Under the pieces are notes generated by a model that worked only from the letters and a program-made list of their open reading frames with translations, ran no database searches and was not told the DNA's origin. DNA of 64,000 bases from Ahaetulla prasina (Eukaryota > Chordata > Lepidosauria > Squamata > Colubridae). The stretch covers positions 78,114,697 through 78,178,696 of the forward strand of contig NC_080546.1 in NCBI RefSeq assembly GCF_028640845.1, read 5' to 3'. Shown piece by piece: positions 10,163-20,526 of the stretch; the stretch's first letter is position 1, and each line of letters starts with the position of its first letter. A program made the translations under genes and the position numbers.

Positions 10163-10240
10163 TTAGAACATAGAATAATAGAGTTGGAAGAAACCTCTGA
10201 GGTCTTCTAATCCAACTTCCTCCTTGAGCAGGAGATCCTA
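10163..10240 (-). mobile_element. CR1 LINE, 3' part (outer host of a nest)
   Basis: Minus-strand CR1 3' end (GAGTTGGAAGAAACCTCTGAGG, TCCAACTTCCTCC). The same CR1 copy resumes at 11460. The interruption contains a hAT-like element, itself interrupted by another LINE. Confidence 0.85.
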
Positions 10241-10612
10241 TATGGCTAACATTTTCCGAACCGAGTGCCGAAAGCGTGCAAACACAAATGCGCACGTGCC
10301 CAAACCTCCAAAATACAATGAGCATGTGGCCCTGTGCATGCGCCCCATTCCCTCCGCATGTGCGCAGCTCTCCCCGCACACACTTTACCCCTGCACATGT
10401 GTGTGCCCCCCCCTGCACATGCCCCTGCCCTTCATGCATGCACACGCAACTCCCTGCACGCGCTCCCGCCCCCATGCATGCGCAGCAGAGACCCAAGGAG
10501 CAGTTGGCCAGCAGGAGGCGCGCATGCATGCACAGTGGAGCTGAACTGGGGCAACGGCTTGTGTGCTCACAGAGAGGGTGCTGCGTGCACCCTCTCTGTG
10601 AGCAGATGACCC
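10241..10612. mobile_element. hAT-like element, left part (GATGGCTAAC type), GC-rich
   Basis: Begins TGGCTAACATTTTCCGAACC and continues with alternating TGCGCATG/CATGCGC-rich sequence. Its right end, GGCACACGTGCCATAGGTTC, lies at 11433-11456. The repeated CTATAT at about 10237 and 11463 is probably part of its target duplication. Long Cys/His-rich frames here reflect CA/TG-rich base composition. Confidence 0.6.
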
Positions 10613-11425
10613 CCATCCCGTTAAAGACCTTGGAGTTTTCATATCTAATGATCTAAGTGCCAAAGCCCACTGCAACTACATAGCAAAAAAGGCTCTAAGA
10701 GTTGTAAACCTAATCTTGCGTAGCTTCTTTTCCAAAAACACCACACTACTAACCAGAGCATATAAAACATTTGCTAGACCAATTCTAGAATACAGCTCGC
10801 CTGTTTGGAACCCTCACCACATCTCTGACATCAATACAATTGAACGTGTCCAGAAATATTTTACAAGAAGAGTTCTCCATTCCTCTGAAAACAACAAAAT
10901 ACCTTATCCCACCAGACTTGAAATCCTAGGCTTAGAAAACTTGGAACTCCGTCGCCTTCGACAAGACCTAAGTTTAACTCATAGAATCATCTATTGTAAT
11001 GTCCTTCCTGTTAAAGACTACTTCAGCTTTAATTGCAATAATACAAGAGCAACCAATAGATTTAAACTTAATGTTAACCGCTTTAATCTAGATTGCAGAA
11101 AATATGACTTCTGTAACAGAATCATCAGTGCTTGGAACACTTTACCTGACTCTGTGGTCTCTTCCCATAATCCCAAAAGCTTTAACCAAAAACTCTCTAC
11201 TATTGACCTCACCCCATTCGTAAGAGGACCATAAGGGGCGTGCATAAGCGCACAAACATGCCTACCGTTCCTGTCCTATTGTTTTTCTTTTCTTCTTCCT
11301 ATATATATATATGCTTATACCTCCTAATATTTACTCATATATGTGTTTATATACTATATAATCTTTTTGTATGATACTTACATATATTGTTGTGACAAAA
11401 ATAAATAAAATAAAATAAAATAAAA
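10613..11425 (+). mobile_element. CR1-group LINE (family with FARPILEYSSPVW), 3' part
   Basis: Starts within PVKDLGVFISNDL (10617 on) and is open at 10716-11234: RAYKTFARPILEYSSPVW, then NTIERVQKYFTRRVLHS and FNLDCRKYDFCNRIISAWN. The 3' UTR has a pyrimidine-rich run, then TATATGCTTATACCTCC, and ends in TAAAA repeats. It is 5'-truncated and lacks RT catalytic motifs. It is inserted in the hAT-like element at 10241-11456. Relatives: 15640, 19488, 22600, 30830. Confidence 0.9.
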
Positions 11426-11459
11426 TGCCACCTGTGGCACACGTGCCATAGGTTCACCA

Positions 11460-11790
11460 TCACTATATCTTTTCAGAAAAATGGTTGTCCAGTCTCTTCT
11501 TGAGAGCCTCCAGTGATGGAGCACCTATAACCTCCGAAGGCCTGTTGTTCTACTGTTTGATTGCTCTCCCCATTAGAAAAATTCTCCTTAGTTCTAGGTT
11601 GCTTCTGTCCTTGATTAGTTTCCACCCATTGCTTCTTGTTCTACCCTCAGGTGCTTTGGAAAATAGTTTGTCCCGTTTATTCAACTATTCTACCTGGTGC
11701 TCCTTCAGTTGTCACCAATTCCCCTTCCCAGATTGGAGGAATTAGTCTATCAACATCTGTCTTTCAACTGGTTCCCTCATCCCTGGACTA
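11460..11790 (-). mobile_element. CR1 LINE, continuation
   Basis: Minus-strand CR1 coding remnant (inverse of TTCTTGAGAGCCTCCAGTGA and CACCCATTGCTTCTTGTTCT). Completes the CR1 copy begun at 10163. Confidence 0.85.
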
Positions 11791-11860
11791 AATAAATAAG
11801 AGGGTAATGTTTGGGTGGTGGAGGAGACCATTTTAAACCATTCCCGGAAGCAAAAGCATA

Positions 11861-11990
11861 ATAATGTCCTATTGTTTTTCTTTTCTTCTTCCTATATACA
11901 TATATGCTTATACCTCCTTATATTTACCCATATATGTGTTTATATATTATATAATCTTTCTGTATGATACCTACATATATTGTTATGACA

Positions 11991-12022
<32 letters not shown>
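11861..12022 (+). mobile_element. 3' UTR tail of the 10613-type LINE
   Basis: GTCCTATTGTTTTTCTTTTC, then ATATATGCTTATACCTCC and TAAA repeats (AATAAATAAATAAAT). Matches 11270-11425. Heavily 5'-truncated, non-coding. Confidence 0.85.
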
Positions 12023-12023
<1 letters not shown>

Positions 12024-12360
12024 GCTTGGCCAACTCAAAGAGTTTGCCTAATCCAGTGCTACAGTTCTCATGTGACAATGCTGTTTGAATGGCGTGAGCA
12101 GGCTTTTTTTCATTTTCAAGAACAGTCCTATTCAGGCATTCAGAAACCTAGGAGACTTTTATCCCTACAAGAGTGTTCGGTTTAAGTCCTGCCTTTGCCG
12201 ATATCAATTTTCTCAGCCTTTCAAAGCATTTTAGCTTCCACTCTAGTAAGAAACAATATACCACTGAGTCATTGCATGCATGGAAGGTCACACACGCTCA
12301 GGTATATATCAGAAGTCTCACTCTGCATGGCCACCAGATTCATCCCCTGTGTTATTATAC

Positions 12361-12690
12361 AGGAAGTCCTCAACTTACGAGCACAATTAGGAACAGAACT
12401 TCTGTTGCTAAACAAAACGGTTTTCAAGTCAGTCGTGCCTAATTTTATGAGCTTTTTGCCATGGTTGTTAAGCAAATCACTCCCGTTACGCGAATAACAT
12501 GGTTGTTAAGTGAATACAGCTCCCCCCCACACTTCGACTCTGGTTGTCAGAAGCTGGATAGGAAGGTTGGAAATAGTGATTACATGACCCCCGTGCACTG
12601 CAACCATCATAAATACGTGTTGGTTGCCAAGTGTCCAAATTTTGATCACATGACCCTGGGGATGCTGGAATGACCATAAGTGCAAGGATT
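12361..12690 (+). mobile_element. Tc1/mariner-like MITE, left part
   Basis: AGGAAGTCCTCAACTTACGA start, GTTGCTAAACAAAACGG, then GATTACATGACCCCCG. Interrupted at about 12698 by a hAT-like MITE and completed at 13052-13125. Confidence 0.8.
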
Positions 12691-12698
12691 GGTTGTAG

Positions 12699-13051
12699 CA
12701 GGAGTGAAATCCTCTGAAGTCTGCTACCAGTTCTGTGAGTCTGCTACCGAGTGCACGCTTCGCACACACATGTGCACCTGAGGCGTGCCTGCACAGCACT
12801 ACAAAAGGAACATTTTGAAGCTTTCCGAGTCTGCAAAGGTAAGTAGAACAGCGAGGGGGGGGGAATCCGCTGTGCCATGTGATTTAGATTAGCTACAAAA
12901 CAGAAAATCTGACAATTCTAGCCAATATAAATCATGTGTCACAGCTGATTGCCGCCTAGTTGATTGCGGGAAATACCGGTTTGCCCAAACTGGTAGCATT
13001 TTTTACTATCGGTTCGCCTGAACTGGTCCGAACCGGTAGCATTTCAACCCC
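12699..13051. mobile_element. hAT-like MITE nested in mariner-like MITE
   Basis: Starts CAGGAGTGAAATCC and ends GTAGCATTTCAACCCC. Flanks GGTTGTAG (12691-12698) and GGTTGTAA (13052-13059) match 7 of 8. Interior ACCGGTTTGCCC/GGTTCGCCTGAAC. The host MITE continues on both sides, so this insertion is the younger. Confidence 0.85.
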
Positions 13052-13125
13052 GGTTGTAAGTCGCTTTTTTAAGTGCTATTGCAACTTGAAACAGCTGCTA
13101 AACAAACGGTTGTAAGTCAAAGACT
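13052..13125 (+). mobile_element. Tc1/mariner-like MITE, right part
   Basis: GTTGTAAGTCGCTTTTTTAA through CTAAACAAACGGTTGTAAGT to AAGACTACCT. Completes 12361-12690. Confidence 0.75.
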
Positions 13126-13476
13126 ACCTAAAAGTGGTTTGGGTGCCACTAGACAAGAATCCCTATACTTGAAATGTGTTTGAATATTAGTAGGTCGGGT
13201 TGGTAGTTAGGCTGTTGGGCACGGCATGGCTTGGTGGGCGTGGCAGGGGAAGGATACTGTTTGAGTTCTGAGCTTGGCAATTTGGTTGCAAACATTTCGT
13301 CCCTATACTTGGTCCTCAATGTTGCTAGACATCACCCGTTGCCAATTAATGAAAGAGAAGGCATAAAAAGTGACAGCCTATGAGCAAACTTGCTCGCTCC
13401 TCATCCTGCTCTTGTTCTTTCTTTGCTTGAATTTTCTTTTTATAATAAAGAGGATGAGCCAGGCATCACAAGGGCT
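13126..13476. other. unassigned; short hAT-like scrap and AATAAAG region
   Basis: A piece GGCTTGGTGGGCGTGGCAGG at about 13227 matches the interior of 14633-14902. AATAAAG near 13445 follows a TATAAT. Nothing further can be assigned. Confidence 0.35.
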
Positions 13477-13477
13477 C

Positions 13478-13735
13478 TGTGTGGCTCAGACTGCTAAGAC
13501 AGTCTGTTATTAACAGCAGCTGCTTGCAATTATTGCAGGTTCAAGTCCCACCAGGCCCAAGGTTGACTCAGCCTTCCATCCTTTATAAGGTAGGTAAAAT
13601 GAGGACCCAGATTGTTGGGGGCAATAAGTTGACTTTTGTATATAATATACAAATGGATGAAGACTATTGCTTGACATAGTGTAAGCCGCCCTGAGTCTTC
13701 AGAGAAGGGCGGGATATAAATGCAAAAAAAAAAAA
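13478..13735 (+). mobile_element. tRNA-derived SINE with L2-type tail
   Basis: Head with box A-like TGGCTCAGACTGC and box B-like GGTTCAAGTCCCACC, body ATGAGGACCCAGATTGTTGG, and 3' end GCCCTGAGTCTTCAGAGAAG then a poly-A run. The 3' end matches the L2 LINE tail at 5735-5790, a SINE/LINE tail-sharing pattern. A second copy is at 27585-27850. Confidence 0.9.
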
Positions 13736-14632
13736 AAGCATCCAACCACAGCACAGGACTTTCCATCATGGGAAACCAGATCCTGAAGAAATGGAGAAAC
13801 AGCAACAGACACAACGAGGCTATCTTCTTCCTTGAAGAGCCACTCGGGAGATTATTCTCTAGTTTTGAAAACACCAGTAGGGATTTCCCAACTTTGTGTA
13901 TTCAACTTCCTCCCACCGCACTTTTAAACCTTTCTTTCTATTAGCAACTAAGAGTCCTCGTGCCCTTCAGGCTAGAAAACAGAATTACCAGTAATTAAGG
14001 TAAAGATTCTCCATGACTCCTGGGACATCCCAGCCATTAAAAATGGGAATACGTTTTGCAAACTATGAAACACAGAGAGCAGTTTGGAAAAAAAAAAGAG
14101 AATGAATTCCCTAGGTCAGACGTGTCAAAGTCGCATCATCAAAGAGTCGTCATGTGATATATCGGGACTGTTTTCTACTTTGCTAAATCGGGCGTGGGCG
14201 TGGCCAGCACGTGACGCATCCAGCCTACAGGCTGGGAGTTTGACAGCAGTGCCATAGATGGTCTTCAGGACAAAATAGTTACTGAAGATGGTTCCAATGT
14301 CACAGGGTAGGAAAAAGAATTAGTTTATAGCGATACTGGCTTAAGGGGTCAGAAATTTTATTTTTTAATTAGATTTATAGCCTAGCTTTTCGAAAGGAGC
14401 ACAAGGAGATATCCATAGTGCTCTTCCTATTAGTTATCCAGAATAATAAACCTGTGAGCTAGGTTGGATTAAAATTGCTCAAAAGCAACCAATGGAATTC
14501 CATGGGTGATGGTAGATTATAACCTAGGTCTTCCTCTTCCTCATCCAGCATCTTTAAGTTCCATCGTATTTGACATCTCAAATTCATCTAGTTTATCAGG
14601 GTGTGGAAGATTGCTCAAGTATTAGCAATGAA
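13736..14632. other. no gene seen; one hAT-like scrap at 14118-14250
   Basis: CAGACGTGTCAAAGTCGC to GGGAGTTTGACAGCAGTG at 14118-14250 has the ends of the GTCAAAC-type hAT-like family (compare 57355-57488). The rest has no recognisable gene or repeat. Confidence 0.45.
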
Positions 14633-14902
14633 CAGTGGTGGGTTTCAAATTTTTTTACTATCAGTTCTGTGGGTATGGCTTGGTGGGCATGGCAGGGGAA
14701 GGATACTGTAAAATCTCCATTCCCTCCCCAATCCAGGGGAAGGATACTGCAAAATCCCCATTTCCTCCCGATCAGCTGGGATTCGGGAGGCAGGGAATAG
14801 ATGGGGCCAATCAGAGGTGGTATTTACCGGTTCTCCAAACTGCTCAAAATTTTCACTACTGGTTCTCCAGAACTGGTCAGAACCTGCTGAAACCCACCTC
14901 TG
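14633..14902. mobile_element. hAT-like MITE with exact 8-bp target duplication
   Basis: Starts CAGTGGTGGGTTTCA and ends TGAAACCCACCTCTG. Exact target duplication GCAATGAA at 14625-14632 and 14903-14910. The interior contains two GGAAGGATACTG(T/C)AAAATC repeats and ACTACTGGTTCTCCAG. At 270 bp it is a good reference copy for the family in this window. Confidence 0.94.
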
Positions 14903-15071
14903 GCAATGAAGTCTAACACATCTGAAACCCACCAGTTTGGGAACAGCTGTTGTTGTTGTTTAAAAAAAACATTCATATATGCTTGCAGTCATCACATTAT
15001 ACAGCACTGTTTTCCATGGATCTAACGAATCAGATATTTTAATTTATCTTGTTGGTGTGCAACAAATCAAC

Positions 15072-15266
15072 CAGGGGTGGTATTCACTTAGCTTTGATAC
15101 CGGTTCGGAAATGTGAGCACACCTCTGGGCATGCGCAAACTGTTCCGCGCATACGCAGAGCATCAAAAATGGAATGTGATGATGCCTGGGCGGGTGGGTA
15201 GAGCCTCCCACAGCAGCCGCTACCGGATCGCACGATCCGGATTGAACCGGCCGAATACTACCCCTG
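15072..15266. mobile_element. hAT-like MITE with exact 8-bp target duplication
   Basis: Starts CAGGGGTGGTATTC and ends GAATACTACCCCTG, inverse complements. Exact target duplication AAATCAAC at 15064-15071 and 15267-15274. GATACCGGTTCGG on the left is mirrored by CGGATTGAACCGG on the right. 195 bp, non-coding. Confidence 0.93.
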
Positions 15267-15629
15267 AAATCAACTAACCAAAATCGAATCAACCAATCCA
15301 ATGAGTTTGAGAATCAGGAAAAAGAAAACTATTTTCTTCTGACATTTTTTTTTAATTCCATAGACTTCCATCACTTCAAATCATTGTCACAGCAGCCTTC
15401 TTATAGCTTTGAGAAGACCTTATTATTATTTTTTTACCTCAAAGAAGCAGGGACGCGTCCTTGGGAAAGAAAGACGCTTCCTACCACACCACTATTTAGT
15501 GCACCATCTGGAGAAATCAGTGGAAATAAGCACCTCTCCCTACCCGAAGGACAAAGCAATTATCTACAGTGCTGACAAACAGAGATTTTTGTGAGGCAAA
15601 GTGTGATTCAGACCATGAAATCCACTTCT

Positions 15630-15952
15630 CTGCTTGCAGCAGAATACCTTATGCCACCAGACTTGAAATTTTGGGCTTAGACAACTTAGAATTACACCAC
15701 CTTCGGTCTGACCTAAGCGTAGTACATAAAATTATCTGCCACAATGTCCTACCTGTCAATGACTACTGCAGCTTCAATCACAACCACACAGGAGCACACG
15801 ATAGATACAAACTTAAGGTAAACTGCTCCAAACTCGATTGCAGAAAATACGACTTCAGTGACAGAGAGGTCAATGCCTGGAATGCACTACCTGACTCTGT
15901 GGTCTCTTCCCCAAACCCACAAAATTTTAAACTGTCTACTATTGACCTCACC
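15630..15952 (+). mobile_element. CR1-group LINE fragment (10613 family), broken by two MITEs
   Basis: The frame 15569-15997 carries PYATRLEILGLDNLELHHL, then LDCRKYDFSDREVNAWNALP and STIDLT, colinear with the 10613 copy. It is cut at 15953 by one hAT-like MITE, resumes at 16090 and is cut again at 16203. The tail ends near 16525 in AAATAAAAT repeats. Confidence 0.9.
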
Positions 15953-16089
15953 CAGTGGTGGGATTCAAGTAATTTAACAACTGGTTCTCTGCCCTAATGG
16001 TTACTTCCAACAACCAGTTTGCCAGACTGCTCAGAAAGCTAACAACCGGTTCTCCCGAAGTGGTGCAAACTGGCTGAATCCCACCACTG
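15953..16089. mobile_element. hAT-like MITE nested in LINE
   Basis: Starts CAGTGGTGGGATTCAAG and ends CTGAATCCCACCACTG. Flanks ACCTCACC and ACCATACC match 6 of 8. It splits the end of the LINE frame, adding a false C-terminus to that frame. Confidence 0.88.
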
Positions 16090-16202
16090 ACCATACCCCA
16101 TTCCTAAGAGGTCTGTAAGGGGTGTGCATAAGCGCACCAACGTGCCTATTGTCCCTGTCCAAATGTCCCCATTTATTCGTATCCATTTCATGTATTCATA
16201 AT

Positions 16203-16455
16203 CAGAGGTGGGTTTCAGCAGGTTCTGACCAGTTCTGGAGAACCAGTAGCGGAAATTTTGAGTAGTTCGGAGAACCGGTTGTAAAAATTCTGACTGCTCC
16301 CACCCCCATCTATTCTCTGCCTCCCAATTCCCAGCTGATCAGGAGGAAATGGGGATTTTGCAGTATCCTTCCCCTGCCATACCCACCAAGCCATCCCACA
16401 TCCACCAACCTACACCCACAGAACCAGTAGTAAAAAAATTTGAAGCCCACCACTG
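16203..16455. mobile_element. hAT-like MITE nested in LINE 3' UTR, exact target duplication
   Basis: Inverse orientation of 14633-14902: starts CAGAGGTGGGTTTCA and ends AAGCCCACCACTG. Exact TTCATAAT at 16195-16202 and 16456-16463. The second MITE inside one LINE copy. Confidence 0.93.
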
Positions 16456-16525
16456 TTCATAATCATGTTTATACTTATACCTGTTATCTAATGCATGCTT
16501 GACGAAAATAAATAAAATAAAATAA

Positions 16526-17023
16526 ATATTTCTAAGTCTTAGAGCATCATTACGCGAGGCTCTTTTTCTTTCCTCCGGTACCTGGTTTGTTTTCTTAGGA
16601 ATTCAATGGGTGTTTCCAGCAGTGTTTACAATTATAAGGAAGGGTGTTGCTGAGTGGAAGAGCATAGATTTTTCTGGCATGTAATCCTTGACTTCCGCCG
16701 GTAGAGTTGGCTTAACTCCTGCCTGGAATCTGAACCGTCACCGCTTTGTGTTTTAATTGGGCTAATTCTCAGGAAAATATTGCTGGAATCTCCCCTGGGG
16801 TGTAGCTCATGGACCCTCCAGAGAAGGCAGTCATTAATTGAGGCACTTGGAATTTGAAACCGGAAATTATATCTTCTGGTTTCCTCCAACTGTTTTGCTC
16901 GTGTGTGAGGGAAGATAGTAAGAAAAAGGCAGTATGTGCATTGTTAGTATGACTCAGGTTAGCAGGTTCTGCCATTCCTTGAGATGATAAAATAACGCTA
17001 TGCCATCTTTTCATATGCTAAGC
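16526..17023. other. no gene seen
   Basis: Ordinary sequence with short minus-strand frames (e.g. 16889-16632) without recognisable motifs or repeats. Confidence 0.4.
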
Positions 17024-17236
17024 CAGGGGTGTCAAACGCGATTTCATTGAGGGCCGCATCAGGGTTGTGTTTGATTTTGGGGGTGGGGCACTTGGTGTGT
17101 GTGGCCCGGAAGCAGGGGGTTGGACTAGAAGACCTCCAAGGTCCCTTCCAACTCTGTTATTCTATTCTATTCTATTCTATTCTATTCTATTCTATTCTAT
17201 TCTATTCTATTCTATTCTATTCTATTCTATTCTATC
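17024..17236 (+). mobile_element. composite: GTCAAAC-type MITE scrap, CR1 tail, (TTCTA)n
   Basis: CCAGGGGTGTCAAACGCG and TTGTGTTTGATTTTGG (17028-17085), then a CR1 3' end GGGTTGGACTAGAAGACCTC to CCAACTCTGTTATT, passing directly into about 15 TTCTA units (17157-17236). Here TTCTA follows a CR1 end rather than the L3-like LINE. Confidence 0.75.
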
Positions 17237-17364
17237 CTGCTTTACAAAAGCTACAACCTGCTAATCCAAACACATCACATATAACAATGTAAACAGACAC
17301 TGGATTTCTTTAGCATAAGGGAACTTTGTGCTGCTACTAATAATTGCCTACCGGTTTCCTCTAC

Positions 17365-17848
17365 CGGTAGTCCTCCACTTATATAACAGTTCATTTAGCG
17401 ACCAGTCAAAGTTACAACGTCACTGAAAAAAGTGACTTATGACCATTGTCCACACTTAACAACCGCTGCGACACCCCCCTGGTCATGGGATCAAGATTCA
17501 AGACAATTGACAACTGACTCACGTTTATGTTGATTGTAATGTTCTAGGATCATGTGATCGATCCCCTTCTGCAACCTTCTGACGAGTAAAGTCGGTGGGG
17601 AAACTAGATTCACTTAACAACCGTGTGACTGACTTAACAACTATGATGATTCAACCGAACAACTGTGTCAAGAAAAGTCATAAAACGGGGCAAAATTCAC
17701 TCAGGTTTTTCACACCTACGACCGCTGCAGCATCTCCTGGTCACGTGGTCAAAATTCAGACATTTGGCAACTGACGAAAAGGTGGGGGGGGAGTCAACTG
17801 AATCCCTTTTGCGACCTTCTGACAAGCAAAGACAACGGGCAAGTCAGA
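17365..17848 (-). mobile_element. Tc1/mariner-like MITE(s), split by L2
   Basis: GTAGTCCTCCACTTATATAAC start, ATGACCATTGTCCACACTTA and repeated AACAACCGTG motifs, all inverse to the 2023 copy. Parts occur twice (17400-17660 and 17690-17848), suggesting two overlapping copies. The remainder resumes at 18488-18625. Confidence 0.7.
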
Positions 17849-17849
17849 T

Positions 17850-17904
<55 letters not shown>

Positions 17905-17908
17905 TTTG
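17849..17908. repeat. (ATTT)n microsatellite
   Basis: About 14 TTTA units at the 3' tail of the minus-strand L2 copy; translates as the FIYL-type repeat. Confidence 0.95.
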
Positions 17909-18487
17909 CATTTTTATACCGCCCTATCTCCCGAGGGACTCAGGGCGGTTTACAGCCTGATAAAAAACATACATATAAATACAGAATAAAACATCAATTA
18001 AAAAAACTTACTAAAGAAGGCCAAATATTTAAAATAGCAATAAAAGTAATAAAAAACCCAATTAAAACCAAATTCAAAATTTAAAATTCTAGTCCAGTCC
18101 TGCGCAAATAAACAGATGTATCTTCAGCTCGCGGCGAAAGGTTCGAAGGTCAGGAAGTTGGCGAAGTCCTGGGGGAAGTTCGTTCCAGAGGGTGGGAGCC
18201 CCCACAGAAAAGGCCCTTCCCCTGGGTGTCGCCAGTCGGCACTGCCTGGCTGACGGCACCCAGAGGAGTCCTTCCCTGTGAGAGTACACGGGTCGGTGAG
18301 AGGCAATCAGTGGCAGCAGACGGTCCCGTAAGTAACCCGGCCCTATACCATGGAGCGCTTTGAAGATAGTTACCAAAACCTTGAAGCGCACCTGGAAGGC
18401 CACAGGTAGCCAGTGCAGTCTGCGCAGGAGAGGTGTCACTTGGGAGCCAGGAGGGGCTCCCTCTATCACCCGCGCAGCCGCATTCAA
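17909..18487 (-). mobile_element. L2 LINE 3' fragment
   Basis: Minus frame 18493-18089 encodes the L2 C-terminus: [59 protein letters not shown]. The 3' end carries the CCGCCCTGAGTCCCTCGGGAG tail. Colinear with the 5735-6544 copy and likewise sits inside a mariner-like MITE. Confidence 0.92.
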
Positions 18488-18625
18488 TAACAACCAGGTT
18501 ACTAACTTAACAATTGCAATGATTCACTTAACAACTGTGGCAAGAAAAGTCTTAAAATGGGGCAAAATTCACTTAACAACTGTTTCGCCTAGCAACAGAA
18601 ATTTTGGGCTCAATCATGGTCCCCC
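18488..18625 (-). mobile_element. Tc1/mariner-like MITE, remainder
   Basis: AACAACCAGGTTACTAACTT, then AGCAACAGAAATTTTGGGCT and CAATCATGGTC. Completes the host of the L2 insertion. Confidence 0.7.
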
Positions 18626-19134
18626 AAAGATAGTTCAGAATCGACACAAACCTCCTCTTCATCAACAGATATAAAGTAATCCCATTTTTTTTCCCTTTCC
18701 CTTTTCACAGATGCCACCTTCTTAAATCCCAAGCTGTAAATGCCTGAATTTAGAATCATAATGTTAAGTGAACCAAAAGGAAAAGTGATCAAAATAAACG
18801 GGATCCTTTGCACTAAATATGATCTTCTATTTTAAACACTTGGATTCTCACACCAAAGATTACACACTGCCTTGGTGATTCCACAAGTCACACGTTATTG
18901 CGCTATTTCAATTAACTTGACAAGGTTCGTAAACTGAGCTTTCCATCCTATCCCTGTCCAACAGCTAAAACCACCCATCTGGATAAGATTTAGTATCCCA
19001 TCAAGGGGGGAAAGTCACAACTGGATGAGCAGAATAAGACTTTACATTATAGTCCCAACCTCTCATCAGCCTTGCAAGCATGAAGGAGAAGATGATTATT
19101 CTTGTTTGCAGATACGCATTTAATAGACTAGCAC
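18626..19134. other. no gene seen
   Basis: Mixed AT-rich sequence with no recognised element and only short frames. Confidence 0.4.
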
Positions 19135-19325
19135 AGTGATGGCTGACCTTTTTGCCATCGTGTGCCAAAAGCGGAGGAAGCACGGGGGGGTGGGGTCGTA
19201 CGCATGCATGTCCATACCCATAATTCTATGTGCCCCATCCCCGCGTATGCACGTGTGACACACACCCCGTGCTCATCCCGCTTTTGGCACGCGATGACAC
19301 GGTGGGCTTGGTAGGCCCATTTTTA
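19135..19325. mobile_element. hAT-like element, left part (GTGATGGCTGACC type)
   Basis: Starts CAGTGATGGCTGACC after GACTAGCA. Its right end GGTTTGCCATCATAG lies at about 20895-20908 and is followed by GACTACCA (7 of 8 matching). The two halves are separated by a LINE and a TTTC/TTCC microsatellite. Confidence 0.8.
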
Positions 19326-20402
19326 TTTATTTATTTATTTATTTATTTTGTCATAACAATATATGTAGGTATCATACAAAAAGATTATATAATATATAAA
19401 CACATATATGGGTAAATATAAGGAGGTATAAGCATATATGTATATAGGAAGAAGAAAAGAAAAACAATAGGACAGGAACGGTAGGCAGGTTTGTGCGCTT
19501 ATGCACGCCCCTTATGGTCCTCTTAGGAATGGGGTGAGGTCAATAGTAGAAAGTTTTTGGATAAAGCTTTTAGGATTATGGGAAGAGACCACAGAGTCAG
19601 GTAAAGTATTCCAAGCATTAACAACTCTGTTACAGAGTCATATTTTCTGCAATCTAGATTGGAGCGGTTAACATTAAGCTTAAATCTATTGGTTGCTATT
19701 GTATTATTGCAATTAAAGCTGAAGTAGTCTTTAACAGGGAGGACACTACAATAGATGATTCTGTGAGTTAAACTTAGGTCTTGTCGTAGGCGACGGAGTT
19801 CCAAGTTTTCTAAGCCTAGGATTTCAAGTCTGATGGGATAAGGTATTTTGTTGTTTACAGAGGAATGGAGAACTCTTCTTGTAAAATATTTGTGGACACG
19901 TTCAATTGTATTGATGTCAGAGATGTGGTGAGGGTTCCAAACAGGTGAGCTGTATTCTAGAATTGGTCTAGCAAATGTTTTATATGCTCTGGTTAGTAGT
20001 GTGGTGTTTTGGAAAAGAAGCTACAAGATTAGGTTTACAACTCTTAGAGCTTTTTGCTATGTAGTTGCAGTGGGCTTTGGCACTTAGATCATTTGACATG
20101 AAAACTCCAAGGTCTTTAACGGGATGGGGGTCATCTGTAAGGTAATATCCATCTAGTATGTACTTAGTGTTTGGGTTCTTTTCTCCTATATGTAAGACTG
20201 AGCATTTGCTGGTTGAGATTTGGAGTTGCCAAGTTTTAGACCAAGTGGTTAGATGATCAAGGTCTTTTTGAATGATAGATGTATTATCAGTGGTGTTAAA
20301 TAGTTTGACATTGTCAGCAAAGAGAACACAATTACTTGAGATGTGGTCATAAAGATCATTAATGTATAGTATAAAGAGTGTTGGTCCAAGGACGCTGCCT
20401 TG
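19326..20402 (-). mobile_element. CR1-group LINE (10613 family) nested in hAT-like element
   Basis: Minus-strand copy with ATTTATTT tail (19320-19346), UTR, then coding remnants (ELRRLRQDLSLTHRIIYC). A frameshift lies near 19640 and another near 20020. The 5' end stops within the RT domain at the QGSVLGP motif. The region from about 19508 on is duplicated at 22596-23497. Confidence 0.88.
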
Positions 20403-20404
20403 AT

Positions 20405-20447
<43 letters not shown>

Positions 20448-20526
20448 CTTTCTTTCTTTCTTTCTTTCTTTCTTCCTTCCTTCCTTCCTTCCTTCCTTCC
20501 TTCCTTCCTTCCTTCCTTCCTTCCTT
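20403..20526. repeat. (TTTC)n(TTCC)n microsatellite
   Basis: About 15 TTTC units followed by about 15 TTCC units between the LINE 5' truncation and the hAT-like element. Duplicated at 23498-23621. Lys/Glu/Arg and Ser/Phe frames here are repeat translations. Confidence 0.95.

Noticed and set aside
10137..10675. Cys/His-rich frames on both strands
   Set aside because: Alternating TGCATG/CATGCA composition of a hAT-like element produces them in all frames; no zinc-finger spacing.
17665..18084. 139-residue frame across the ATTT repeat
   Set aside because: Joins a mariner-like MITE, a microsatellite and an antisense L2 tail; no single origin.
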